From: Pseudopyrenochaeta lycopersici
Taxonomy: Eukaryota > Ascomycota > Dothideomycetes > Pleosporales > Pseudopyrenochaetaceae
Reading direction: 5' to 3'
DNA: 64,000 bases
Assembly (NCBI GenBank): GCA_003313425.1
Contig: NHZP01000034.1
Span: forward strand, 434,001-498,000
The notes under the pieces were generated by a model that did not search any database, was not told the origin of the DNA, and saw only the letters and a program-made list of their open reading frames with translations. The position numbers and the translations under genes are program-made. Positions 29,501 to 38,090 of the stretch are shown piece by piece; position 1 is the first letter of the stretch; each line of letters starts with the position of its first letter.

Positions 29501-30046
29501 CTTGAAGTAGCCAGCGACGCATCATTTGGCGATAATACAGTCGATAGAAAGAGTTCGCAAGGTTATGTGATTAAGCTATTCGGTGGTCTTGTTACCTGGA
29601 GAGCAAGTAAACAGGACACGGTCACTACCTCAACGACTGAAGCAGAACTGCTCGCACTCTCCCAAGTAGCAAAGGAAGCTATCTTTACTTCGCGACTTCT
29701 CAAGGAGCTCCAGGTATCATTGCCGGAGTCGACTATTACAATTCAATGCGACAATACACAGACAATTCGACTTGTTACGGAAGAGATTGCAAAACTTCAA
29801 ACCAAACTTCGACATGTAGACATCCACAACCACTGGCTACGACAAGAAGTATTGCTGGGACGAATTCAAGTCAAATACGTAGAGTCCTCGCAAATGATAG
29901 CAGATGGACTTACCAAAGCGCTGCCCTCAAACAAATGGGAGAACTTTCTTAATCAATTAGGACTGGTAAACAAGAAACCGGCCTTAGCAAAAGAGTTAAA
30001 ACTCGAAGACATACAGACTCAAATAGAGGATCTGACAATCGCATAA
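26549..30046 (+). CDS. pol: Copia-1 Pol (protease, integrase, RT, RNase H)
   Basis: In frame with gag and separated from it only by TGA; the first ATG is at 26606, inside the protease leader. Protease: AFILDSGATIHICN. Integrase: zinc region HKRLGHPG ... CDACGRAK, then the catalytic acidic residues in IAIDFHDYE, VIETDNE and the GGGERSGG region. RT: VTNAFVHATIDREIYMRMPR and the YVDD box (FFYVDDIILAY). RNase H: EVASDASFGD and STTEAELLALS. About 1,165 residues without stops, so it is probably functional. Expression as a Gag-Pol fusion would need readthrough of the TGA. Confidence 0.95.
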   Translation, partial: LEGRVISTIEAAYTASVFSMKNQPYPLKNAFILDSGATIHICNMAQRLTHLRPPIPGDCVWTGDARIWIKGYGTVHIKVKSPYGTEILRLENVAFCPEILCNLVSFRLLRRQGIWWDNKNEPTSLKRWDNSIIAYLTEAHNQWVLEQSDANDSAFHTRFNSRTKRSPQRASAILWHKRLGHPGPAVIEHLVQQSEGVRIKGVTTVECDACGRAKSKRRIRREPRLSEEGPGERIAIDFHDYEVGSYSKEKSQMLITDRFSAYNWDFYFTDNRPARSIIRLLDNFTCFLYTQFNISVKVIETDNEIVTVKPEVKRWCTSKGIKVEPSAPDTQSQNGGGERSGGVIKEKARTIRLDANLPWELWPEITRAAVYLYNRTPNYSNRWKSPYEVFFTRVAAMNGIVTGPRKPNQAHLKAYGCKAFAMTDDTHRGKSRLQRLDPKAWIGYLIGYQSTNIYRVWIPSLAKVISTRDVVFDESVVFSGKTEDLMDNLMHNTLQEIAMWVKTIELPTPPRQGQPETGSFYEDDTMMGESSSPQGQKSRGCRNRKVMDSYPTPPDTPPPVALLSQAWTDELEANSTTTHGSSKTEPWAAAFMAGTQAGHVGEHEGKPIDKAQLKRMLAKGVKPHRNQLPPLPATYSKLEDHPLYEMFKEAEREHLRSHEQMKSWAEVPITPIKRKGHQILDCMWVYTYKLDKHHRLIKCKARLVVRGDQQRNITSQDTYAATLASRSFRMLMAIAAKFNLELKQYDVTNAFVHATIDREIYMRMPRGYQKPGTILKLEKALYGLRISPLLWQKEFVSTLTKLGFKQVPHEACCMIKDGIIIFFYVDDIILAYHQKKEVEAQQTIKALQERYTFTGGEDLQWFLGVEVIRDREQRLIQLSQLAYADKISRLADRKDVRHDTPMASVELQPREGLASPSEVNKYQRKIGSLLFAAVTTRPDIAFATSRLARFLVNPGTEHQEAADRVLLYLAATKSRALQLGGGDKLEVASDASFGDNTVDRKSSQGYVIKLFGGLVTWRASKQDTVTTSTTEAELLALSQVAKEAIFTSRLLKELQVSLPESTITIQCDNTQTIRLVTEEIAKLQTKLRHVDIHNHWLRQEVLLGRIQVKYVESSQMIADGLTKALPSNKWENFLNQLGLVNKKPALAKELKLEDIQTQIEDLTIA

Positions 30047-30080
30047 GATATAGGTTTGTGGCAGCTTAGAAGATCACTCT

Positions 30081-30094
30081 AAGCTGAGGGGGTG
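30081..30094 (+). other. Polypurine tract of Copia-1
   Basis: AAGCTGAGGGGGTG directly precedes the 3' LTR, the normal position of the plus-strand primer. Confidence 0.75.
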
Positions 30095-30269
30095 TGTCAG
30101 ATAAGAGGCATAAAAACTGAAGTATACGAATACTGCATCGTAGACGGTATCACCTATGTATCATCGATGTATCAGGTCTGTGTTTAAAAAGGAGAGAAAA
30201 CAGAACCAACGAAAATACAATCAATTCTGATCCACGATGATGACCAAAAAGATTCATTAAATTCTGACA
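30095..30269 (+). repeat. 3' LTR of Copia-1
   Basis: 175 bp, identical by eye to the 5' LTR. It is followed by ATTAGGATAAG, which does not repeat the left flank. Confidence 0.95.
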
Positions 30270-30882
30270 ATTAGGATAAGTTTAAAACTCGTAAACTAGC
30301 TATTAAGGGATAGGAGAAAGTTACTTAAAAGTTTATAAATACTTAGGTTAATAGTATGCCTTAAAGGCTAAGAGATTGTATTAAATTAGATAGTTAGATA
30401 ACTAGGTAGTAAGGAAAAACGCTTAAAAAGCTGCTCTAGATAGCTATCTAGTACAAATTTACAGCTTTAAATTTAAGTATATCCTTAAACTGCTTGAAAA
30501 ACTGCTTAAAGTGGCTATCCTTCATCGTTTTGGTGAGGCTATTAGTAGTGTTAGGGAAGCTAAGCTATTTTGTGAGTGGGCTCTTTTTCTGAAACCAGGT
30601 GCCAGTGTAGCCAGTCACAGCGCGAAATAAGCGAGCGCGCGGCAAGCATATGCAGACAGGAACATCCAGCCACGTAGCTAAGAGTCGCTCCTGTCGCAGT
30701 AAAATGTCCATACAATGCAACAATTAAAATTTGACAATTACGGAAAAATGGGTGCTCAGAGGAGCCGAGCATGCTTAACGGCTTGGCCCGCTTACTATTA
30801 ACGTAATCCGACACCGAACGTGCACCGACACTCAACGAGCACTTGGCGCTGCACCCACACACCAACTTCAAAATTGTATAGC
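30270..30882. other. AT-rich decayed intergenic DNA
   Basis: About 30270-30560 is strongly AT-rich with many TTAAA, CTTAAA and TAGATAG words and no reading frame, as in sequence degraded by repeat-induced point mutation. 30560-30880 is of normal composition and without a gene. Confidence 0.5.
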
Positions 30883-31140
30883 ATGGCGAATAACCAAGAT
30901 ATGGAGAAAGCACTTTATGCGTTACGCTCGCAAAAGAAGCCTAATTTCAATGCTACTGCAAAGCAGTTCAATGTCAATCGTGTGACGCTCGCAATGCGCT
31001 TCAAAGGCGAACGCATACCTAGAGAGCAAGCAGTCTCCATACACCAGAGGTATTGCTGGATTATATTGACAAGCTTGCCCTCCAGGGGTTGACTCCTACA
31101 CCTCAGATACTGGAGAACCTGGTTATAGAGCACGCACCTT
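30883..31140 (+). pseudogene. Fot1/pogo-like transposase N-terminal remnant
   Basis: MANNQDMEKALYALRSQKKP starts a helix-turn-helix of the psq type (FNATAKQFNVNRVTLAMRFK). After a frameshift near 31045 another frame continues EVLLDYIDKLALQGLTPTPQ followed by ILENLVIEH, the next conserved part of Tc1/Fot1-like transposases. The catalytic domain is absent. Confidence 0.6.
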
Positions 31141-31159
31141 TGTTCGCATAATATACGGA

Positions 31160-31940
31160 TTGACGATGCTCAACCACCAGCTAAAAAAAAAGCAATAGAG
31201 AGAGCAATATCGGGCTTACCTGTGTTCTTTGACCGCCAGAAGGCGAAGCAAGAAGGTCGTGATCTTACAGAGGAGAAATACCTTAGCAACACCATCAACA
31301 AGCCCGCGTTTCTAGAGGCTCTGGCACAGCTTATTAGTAAGCACTCACTACCGCTTAGCATAGTCGAATGGCCAGAGTTTCACGCGCTCATTGCTTCCGT
31401 CAACTACGTAGCCACGAACGTAGTTAAAGCAAGCCGCAATAAAGTTCCAGACCTTCTCAAGTCAAGCTTCTTTATGCACAAAGACCAAATCAAGACACGG
31501 CTTCAAGAACCGCTTACCTGGTACACTTCTCTATTGATATGTGGAGTTCTCTAGGAAAGACTGGCGTGCTAGGAGTTGTAGCTCACTTCATAGACAAGTC
31601 CTCAAAAAAGGTTGAAAAGGCGCTTTTAGCTCTTAGAGAATTGCCTGGTACTCACAGTGGCGAAGCTCAAGCTGAACATGTTCTACAAGTTATCAATGAG
31701 TATGATCTTGTAGACAAGATTGGCTTCTTTACTCTTGACAACCACGGTGCAAATGATACAATGCTACGAGCGGTCGCACGCTCTATCTCACGCCTTGATC
31801 CTACACGGTGTCGAATTCGCTGTAACGGCCACATCATCAACCTCGTCGTACAAGCATTCTTGTTTGGAAAAGACAGAGAAGCCACAGAAGAAGATATCCG
31901 GCAGATCGGCGATGTCCGCAGAGGTGGAGCGTGTATATAG
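31160..31940 (+). pseudogene. hAT transposase internal fragment with frameshift
   Basis: Two frames: 31170..31554 (KAFLEALAQL-type helical part, ending RLQEPLTW) and 31520..31940. The latter contains HFSIDMWSSLGKTGVLGVVA, FFTLDNHGANDTMLRAVARS and RCRIRCNGHIINLVVQAFLF. These are the catalytic-core motifs of hAT transposases (compare NAGDNDTMLKELA and RCLGHIINLVIKALLLG in the intact-ended hAT at 40896). A one-base shift near 31515 separates the frames, and the C-terminal dimerisation part is missing. Confidence 0.75.
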
Positions 31941-33159
31941 GAGGTCTCGGCGTACGATCTCATGGGATCGAACGAGGCTTTCAATCAAGACGCTAGATAT
32001 GCTGAAGTGCTAGAAGCATTGAATCACGAGTGGGCTTTCTTATAAGACTTTTCTGACCGATGAGGCGGTGCAGAGGGCTATAGAGTCTACGGAACAGGAG
32101 CTTGCGTGACTAGAGGCTAAATTAGAGGGCAACAAGTTATAATACTACTGCTACACCGTACGTCATACATCACCGCTTCAAATTAATGAATCAAACTGAA
32201 TCCGATCCCTGATTCAATGAATCATCCTGAAGCAGAGCCTGCTCCAGGATCAGTCCGGTTCAATGCATCACTGGTTTAGCGTCACACCTCAGCAAGAGTG
32301 CCGCATGTATGAGGTTCATTGAGGCCTTGGTGCATGAATGATGTTGATCGTTGTACCACTTCTGGATGCTGTTGCGCCTGGTCTACAGAGTGTGAGCGAA
32401 TAGCCCCCTGTGCAGCGATTCATTGCTGTGCCACATGATGGTTACATAGGCAGGGTGAGCCTTGTTCTAATGCGCCTGAGAAGGGGTACATAAATTGCAT
32501 TCTACATCACGCGAAAAGAAACGCACTGCAGCGCAGCAGACGGGCACAGAAGAAAACTATTCGCAGTTCGGTTGGACTAGGCACAGCACTACACCATTCT
32601 CCGCTGATTGATCCGGCTTTGACATCTACACAGCAAGCAATACAAAATACACCTGATCCACGAGCGGCCTCATGGGGCATGGTACTCTGGATTACGTTTC
32701 CCGACAACCCACCTTTCATCCAGTCTAATACACTCGCGATACAGTTCTTTTCGGATGATCGTGCGATACTTGGCTACGACGCTTGGCTAGAAGCAGCTGC
32801 TGAATCGGACTTGGGCGAGACGGTACTCGTCTCGAGCGAGGACGGCTTTTGTGTACACCAAGGTCTGGTAACCATATCAGCCGTCAGATCAATGAGCTCA
32901 TTCCACCGCGACTCACGCCAGACCGACTACGCTTAAGGCTCGCTTGGAGCATGACTCGTGCACACGCCCGTGATAAAGAAGTGCGCTTGTTCTTATAAGT
33001 CAGCCGGATGCATTAACTAATATACCATTCAGTATGGTAATACAAATTTGGTCTCGTCATTATCTATAGACTTTTAAGCATCTAACGCCTATTTTCACAA
33101 GCCGACGTAACAGTCCTAGTCCTTTCCCTGCTTGCCTGCTTACAGCACTGCGTGGGATC
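31941..33159. other. Intergenic
   Basis: No supported gene. The 105-codon frame at 32619..32936 has no recognisable motif. 32160-32300 carries several short repeats of GATTCAATGAATCA type (TGAATCA/TGAATGATG). Confidence 0.35.
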
Positions 33160-36100
33160 TCAGTCAACTTGATTCTGCCCTTGAGACGAAAGCATCTGTA
33201 AATAGTGTTGGCGACATGCTCGAGTAGTAGGATGATCCTTCCCAAGAGTGGCGTTGTACCCAGCGCATGCTCTTTCATACAGCGCATTGGATTCATCATA
33301 ACGATGCCGACTTGCGAGAAGATGAGCGAGGCCGTACACACTCGTCAGCGTGTCTGGATGCTCAAGACCAACCACCTTCTCACGCGTCGCCAGCGTCTGC
33401 CTGTTCATCGCTTCCGCCTCCTCGTACTTGCCTTGGCGCCCCAGCACTTCCGCCAAGTTGCTCATGCTCGTCAGCGTGTCTGGATGCTCCCGCCCGAGCA
33501 CCGTCTCCCTCCGCGCCAGCGTCTGCCTGTTTATCACTTCCGCATCCTCGTACTTGCCTTGGCGCCCCAGCACTTCCGCCAAGTTGCTCATGCTCGTCAG
33601 CGTGGAAGGATGCTGCCGCCCGAGCACCGTCTCCCTCCGCGCCAGCGTCTGCCTGTTTATCGCTTCCGCCTCCTCGTACTTGCCTTCGCTGTCCAGCACT
33701 CCCGCCAAGTTGCTCATACTCGTCAGCGTGGAAGGATGCTCCCGCCCGAGCACTGTCTCGTACTGCGCCAGCGTCTGCCTGTTCATCGCTTCCGCCTCCT
33801 CGTACTTGCCTTGGCGCCTCAGCACTCCCGCCAAGTTGCTCATGCTCGTCAGCGTGTCTGGATGCTCCCGCCCGAGCACTGTCTCGTACCGCGCCAGCGT
33901 CTGCCTGTTCATCGCTTCCGCCTCCTCGTACTTGCCTTGGCGCCCCAGCACTTCCGCCAAGTTGCTCATGCTCGTCAGCGTGTCTGGATGCTCCCGCCCG
34001 AGCACCGTCTCCCTCCACGCCAGCGTCTGGCTGTTCATCGCTTCCGCCTCCTCGTACTTGCCTTGGCTGTCCAGCACTCCCGCCAAGTTGCTCATGCTCG
34101 TCAGCGTGGAAGGATGCTCCCGCCCGAGCACCGTCTCCCTCCGTGCCAGCGTCTGCCTGTTTATCACTTCCGCCTCCTCGTACTTGCCTTGGCGCCCTAG
34201 TACGAGTGCCAAGTTGCTCATGCTCGTCAGCGTGGAAGGATGCTCCCGCCCGAGCACTGTCTCGTACTGCGCCAGCGTCTGCCTGTTCATCGCTTCCGCC
34301 TCCTCGTACTTACCTTCGCTGTCCAGCACTCCCGCCAAGTTGCTCCTGCTCGTCAGCGTGGAAGGATGCTCCCGCCCGAGCACCGTCTCCCTCCGCGCCA
34401 GTGTCTGCCTGTTCATCGCTTCCGCCTCTTCGTACTTGCCTTGGCGCCTCAGCACGAGTGCCAAGTTGCTCATACTCGTCAGCGTGGAAGGATGCTCCCG
34501 CCCGAGCACCGTCTCCCTCCGCGCCAGCGTCTGCCTGTTCATCACTTCCGCCTCCTCGTACTTGCCTTGGCTACTCAGCACTCCCGCCAAGTTGCTCATG
34601 CTCGTTAGCGTGTCTGGATGCTCCCGCCCGAGCACCGTCTCGTACCGTGCTAGCGTCTGCCTGTTCATCGCTTCCGCCTCTTCGTACTTGCCTTGGCGCC
34701 CCAGTATGAGTGCCAAGTTGCTTATGCTTGTTAGCGTGTCTGGATGCTCCCGCCCGAGCACCGTCTCGTCCAACCACAAAGCTCGTCGATGCGTTGTTTC
34801 TGCTGCTGAATACTGCCCGAGGCTCGCTTGACACTGTCCCACCCGATCGAGAAGCGAAGCCCTTGATGTCTCGTCCACTATGCCCTCGAGTCCAGCCACA
34901 TAAATCGCATGCGAGAGGTACATCGTCCATATCTCCTTCCCCTCATGCCCGCCGTGCGGAATTAGCTCTTTGAGCCGCGCCACTGCCGTGCTCACCCAAG
35001 TTGCCCGCTCATCGTGGCCGTCCAGCCACCAGACTGACGCCATGTGGACCAGTCGATGCATGTCGAAGAACCTCTCTCCGCCTAAGTCTTGCACCGTCTG
35101 TTGGCGCTCTGCGATGAAGGCGTATCCTGTCAGGGTTCCAAGCGCTTTCACTTGCTGCACCAAAGAGCCTCTAAGTGGTAATAGTGACTGGGGAATGTCG
35201 ATGCGATGGACGCATGCCATGAACGAAAGATACTCCGCAGCAAGCCAGTCTTGCCTCCTTATTTGATCGAAGGAGATATGCCACGTCTTTGCAATCGTGC
35301 TGTCCATCTCTCGGTATCTGCTAGGATCTTCGAAATGCTCGCTGAAGAGCTCGTTCTCTGTGCCAGTATGTCGGAACAATGATATGTAATCGGTTACTGA
35401 CATATCGTTATTGTTGATGAACGCGGCTGCCTGCACAATAGCAAGCGGTAGATATGTAAGTATCTCAAGCAGCTCGTCGACAGCCATCTCGTCATCAAGC
35501 AATACTTGCTTCGTCAACCGTCGCGCTAGCAGCTGCCTAGCTTCAGCTTTGCTCATATCATTCAGCTTCAAGACACTGCTCGGTGTTAAATTTCCGGCAG
35601 CTTTCCTACTCCGAGTAGTAAAGAGGATGGTGCCTCTATTGCTGTGCGGGAGGCAGTCACTCAGTCGAGCTGACATCGGGTCGGCATCTGTGGTACCTAA
35701 GAGAACACCAGGGTCATCAGCATTATCAACAATCATCAGCCAGTCGCCCAGGCTTCCAGAGCTCAGTGTGCCCTTAACAAGCTTCCTAATGTCTGCGTTG
35801 TCATCGGTGATTCCTGGTATACAGAGGCGGATTCCAATCTCCCGATAGGCAAGCTCGAAGCTCCCTTGACTGATGGCAGGTACCCAGAAGACCAGGCGTC
35901 TAGCATGTCTCGCCAGCGCGCGGTATGCAAACTCCAGAGCAAGCGCTGACTTCCCGCAACCTCCTAGTCCATATATAGTCATGCGTCGGTGGGTGTTGGG
36001 GACAAAGAGGGTTTGTTCGAGAGATTGGAGCTGGTCTTCTCGTCCGACGAATAGTTCGTTTCTTGGGAAAGGCAACACCGAGGAGACTATATATCGTTAG

Positions 36101-36928
36101 CTGTATATAGATCGCGTAGAGCATGCTACTTTGCCAGAACTAGGACGCACCGGATATGTCATACAGCCTTTCTGTTCCCTGCCCTTCCTGCCGCCTCTGG
36201 ATCTCCTCTCTCAGCCGTAACGTCGCGTACGTTTCTCCTTCCCCATATATAAGCGATAAGAATACCCCGAAGATTCCGAGCAGACAGTACACTTTGTCCT
36301 CCTTCATCGTTGTTGTGCGTTTAGCCGCCCAGCTCATTCGCTCCTCAACACTGAATTCGGAAAGACTTTGTCCTCTTAACCCTCTGATAGGAATCTTGGT
36401 GATCTCGTGAATTTCCTGCTCCAGCGATATCCTACTACCCAGCCGCTTGCCCTCCTTAGAGAAGAACTCGACGCTCGCCGGCGCTAACAGCTCTTGCAAC
36501 GTCCAGCCTCGCGTGAACCATCGGCTCCGTCGAAAGGCTTCCTCCCACGTAATCTGGAAGGCCTTAGCGTCAGCCACCTCCTCCGGCACAAAGATATCCG
36601 ATAGGTATACATAGCACCTGGATGCACGCTGGTACCAGCGGAACATAGAGTTGATGGCTGTGCTAAGCTCATCGCTGGTAGACTTGTCGATGCAGCAGGT
36701 ATCGACCCAGAAATACCAGAGGTCATCCGCCGCGGCTCGTTCGCCACAGAAGCAGATTTTGGCGTAACCAGTCTTGTCCTTGCCTATACCGGCCACCAGC
36801 TCGTTGTACGTGACTTCTTGACCCTCGGTCCAGGTGTGCGATAGGATGGCATACGGAGGAGGGTCGTCGTCGTCGAAAGAAACCAGCTGGAAGTCGCCGC
36901 CTGGCAAACGTTTCAGAAGGCGCATCAT
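33160..36928 (-). CDS. HET / NB-ARC / TPR receptor (NLR)
   Basis: Exons 36928..36151 and 36086..33160 with a 64 bp intron (GTGCGT...TATATAG), about 1,234 residues. The start is MMRLLKRLPGGDFQLVSFDD, the usual opening of HET proteins. HET domain (about 1-240): YAILSHTW, WVDTCCIDKS and GWTLQELLAP. NB-ARC (about 260-560): P-loop IYGLGGCGKSALALEF, Walker-B-like WLMIVDNADD, and ILFTTRSRKA. After a helical linker come about 12 TPR units of 42 residues (LARRETVLGREHPSTLTSMS then NLAGVLDSQGKYEEAEAMN), 11 of them near identical. Ligand-driven oligomerisation of such proteins triggers heterokaryon-incompatibility cell death through the HET domain (established for relatives such as het-e/het-d). The gene looks intact. 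Partner and specificity are unknown. Confidence 0.92.
33350..34840 (-). repeat. Tandem 126 bp TPR units
   Basis: About 11 near-identical units plus diverged end units. Variable positions are few: R/Q/W after LA, then R/Y; D/S after REHP; G/L/E in NLAxVL; and GR/SS/RR/DS before QG or EG. Everything else is constant, as expected from unit shuffling with selection on a few surface residues. Confidence 0.92.
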
Positions 36929-37479
36929 GGCGCCCGCATGTGCTCCCGGAGCACAAAACGTGGGGCGAGTTTGATCACGATGCAAGTGTCGTATCCGCGA
37001 GAGCTGGGAAGCGTAGAGCAGCGGGACATGTCTCTCGACCTGCTCGATTCTCGTGTATTCACATAGATTGTATCGAGTAGGCTGCAAGCTGGCGCTCGAC
37101 AGGCGCTTGGGGCTGTACGAACCTAGAAGCACAGCATCCAGTTAGTAGAAATAGATGGGAAGGCTTCGGCATGCATTCGCGCGGATGATTCGCGTGTACA
37201 CGCCTAAAGCTGCTTTGTGAGTGCAGATTCGAGTGGTTTTGCTGGGCGATTTAGCCAACGCGGGGAACGCCGCGTTTGCTTATCACATGTTGAGTGGCTC
37301 GACCCTAGCAACTGAAGTTAAGTGTATAGCTTGTCCATCATATCGTTATCTCTGTTAACTGCAGTTGAACTTCTTCTGATGGGCCAAGAAAAGTGGGGAG
37401 ATGGCTTGTTCTGGATAGGCATCAACAGTAACTAGACCTTATAGTCTTAGCTAATTGTGCAGTTAGAAGGTAAAATGTC

Positions 37480-37961
37480 TTGACAAAGAACAGAAACGAA
37501 AAGCCACGTCTTTTCAACGAGTCAGCATTACTCTCTCGCCTCGCAGTGGGGTCATTCCTAGCCTCAGCAGCAGCATGCATACAGTTGGGAATTCATAACA
37601 GGTCAGGAGCGAGACAACCGACTCTCCACGAGGACTCGGCAGCGAGGCAGGAGAACCTGCCATTGAAGCAGTTCCTGCTTTGGCTTGTTATACCAAATGC
37701 AGCTGCAACATCATGTCAGCTAGTTGGGGCCGTGTTCCTATATAGCATAGCGTATTCCAGCCGGACTATGGGTATCTACCCTCACCAGTATATCTTCTTG
37801 GTATGTCTCTACCTCCATTCATGGCGCAGTCTGACGACCGCCAGGCTTATACCATATTGCAGCTACTATGCTCCTTTGGTATCGCTTTACCAGTTATAAA
37901 GAGCCTGGGCAGCACCGCAATAGGCGTCCTGACGCTGATAGCTTATCCAGCAGCAGGATGA
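37480..37961 (+). pseudogene. Small multi-pass membrane protein, 5' part not found
   Basis: Frame 37480..37800 (no ATG; an in-frame TAA lies 3 codons upstream) splices over a 62 bp intron (GTATGT...TTGCAG) to 37863..37961. Hydrophobic segments: LAVGSFLASAAACIQLGI, FLLWLVIPNAAATSCQLVGA, and LLCSFGIALPVIKS with GVLTLIAYPAAG at the end. The second segment and the splice site position match the gene at 57,400 (LIASNAIVTLCQLCGAMVLY), so the two are paralogues of an unnamed fungal membrane family. Its last 19 bp overlap the end of a relic on the other strand. Confidence 0.4.
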
Positions 37962-38090
37962 TACGCCTTATAAACCTGCAACGCCCCCTCAATACTCTGC
38001 ACCAGACCAAAGAAAACAGTCAAAAACAGGACAAACACCGCGACCCAGAAATCAAGCCCGAAGACGCTCCCATAGACTTGGAAAAGCATC
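37943..38090 (-). pseudogene. Relic of a fungal C-terminal membrane-segment family
   Basis: Minus-strand frame ending FWVAVFVLFLTVFFGLVQSI followed by EGALQVYKAYHPAAG. This is the C-terminal membrane segment of a widespread uncharacterised fungal family and resembles the end of the protein at 23577 (LFLSVLFG, QVV, HP). Its upstream part is missing; the PKS start codon (38120) lies about 30 bp away. So the PKS has foreign gene sequence in place of an ordinary 5' leader. Confidence 0.55.

Larger units (their letters stand above)
25011..30269 (+). mobile_element. Copia-1: complete Ty1/copia LTR retrotransposon, 5,259 bp
   Basis: Two identical 175 bp LTRs (TGTCAG...CTGACA) flank a gag and a pol frame, both intact. 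Domain order protease, integrase, reverse transcriptase, RNase H defines Ty1/copia. LTR identity implies very recent insertion or recent exchange. The flanks do not match each other (GCTGC on the left, ATTAG on the right), unlike a normal insertion; see the inversion finding. The same element lies inverted at 59639. Confidence 0.95.

Noticed and set aside
25006..30274. Missing target duplication of Copia-1 as simple decay
   Set aside because: The left and right 5-mers share nothing, while the left one matches the reverse complement of the Copia-2 flank and restores a coding frame. Inversion explains more.
32619..32936. 105-codon plus-strand ORF
   Set aside because: No motif, no intron context, and an overlapping frame on the other strand.
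33205..34831. Long plus-strand frames of 331, 480 and 493 codons
   Set aside because: Shadows of the 126 bp TPR units, with low-complexity Ser/Pro/Ala/Leu composition.
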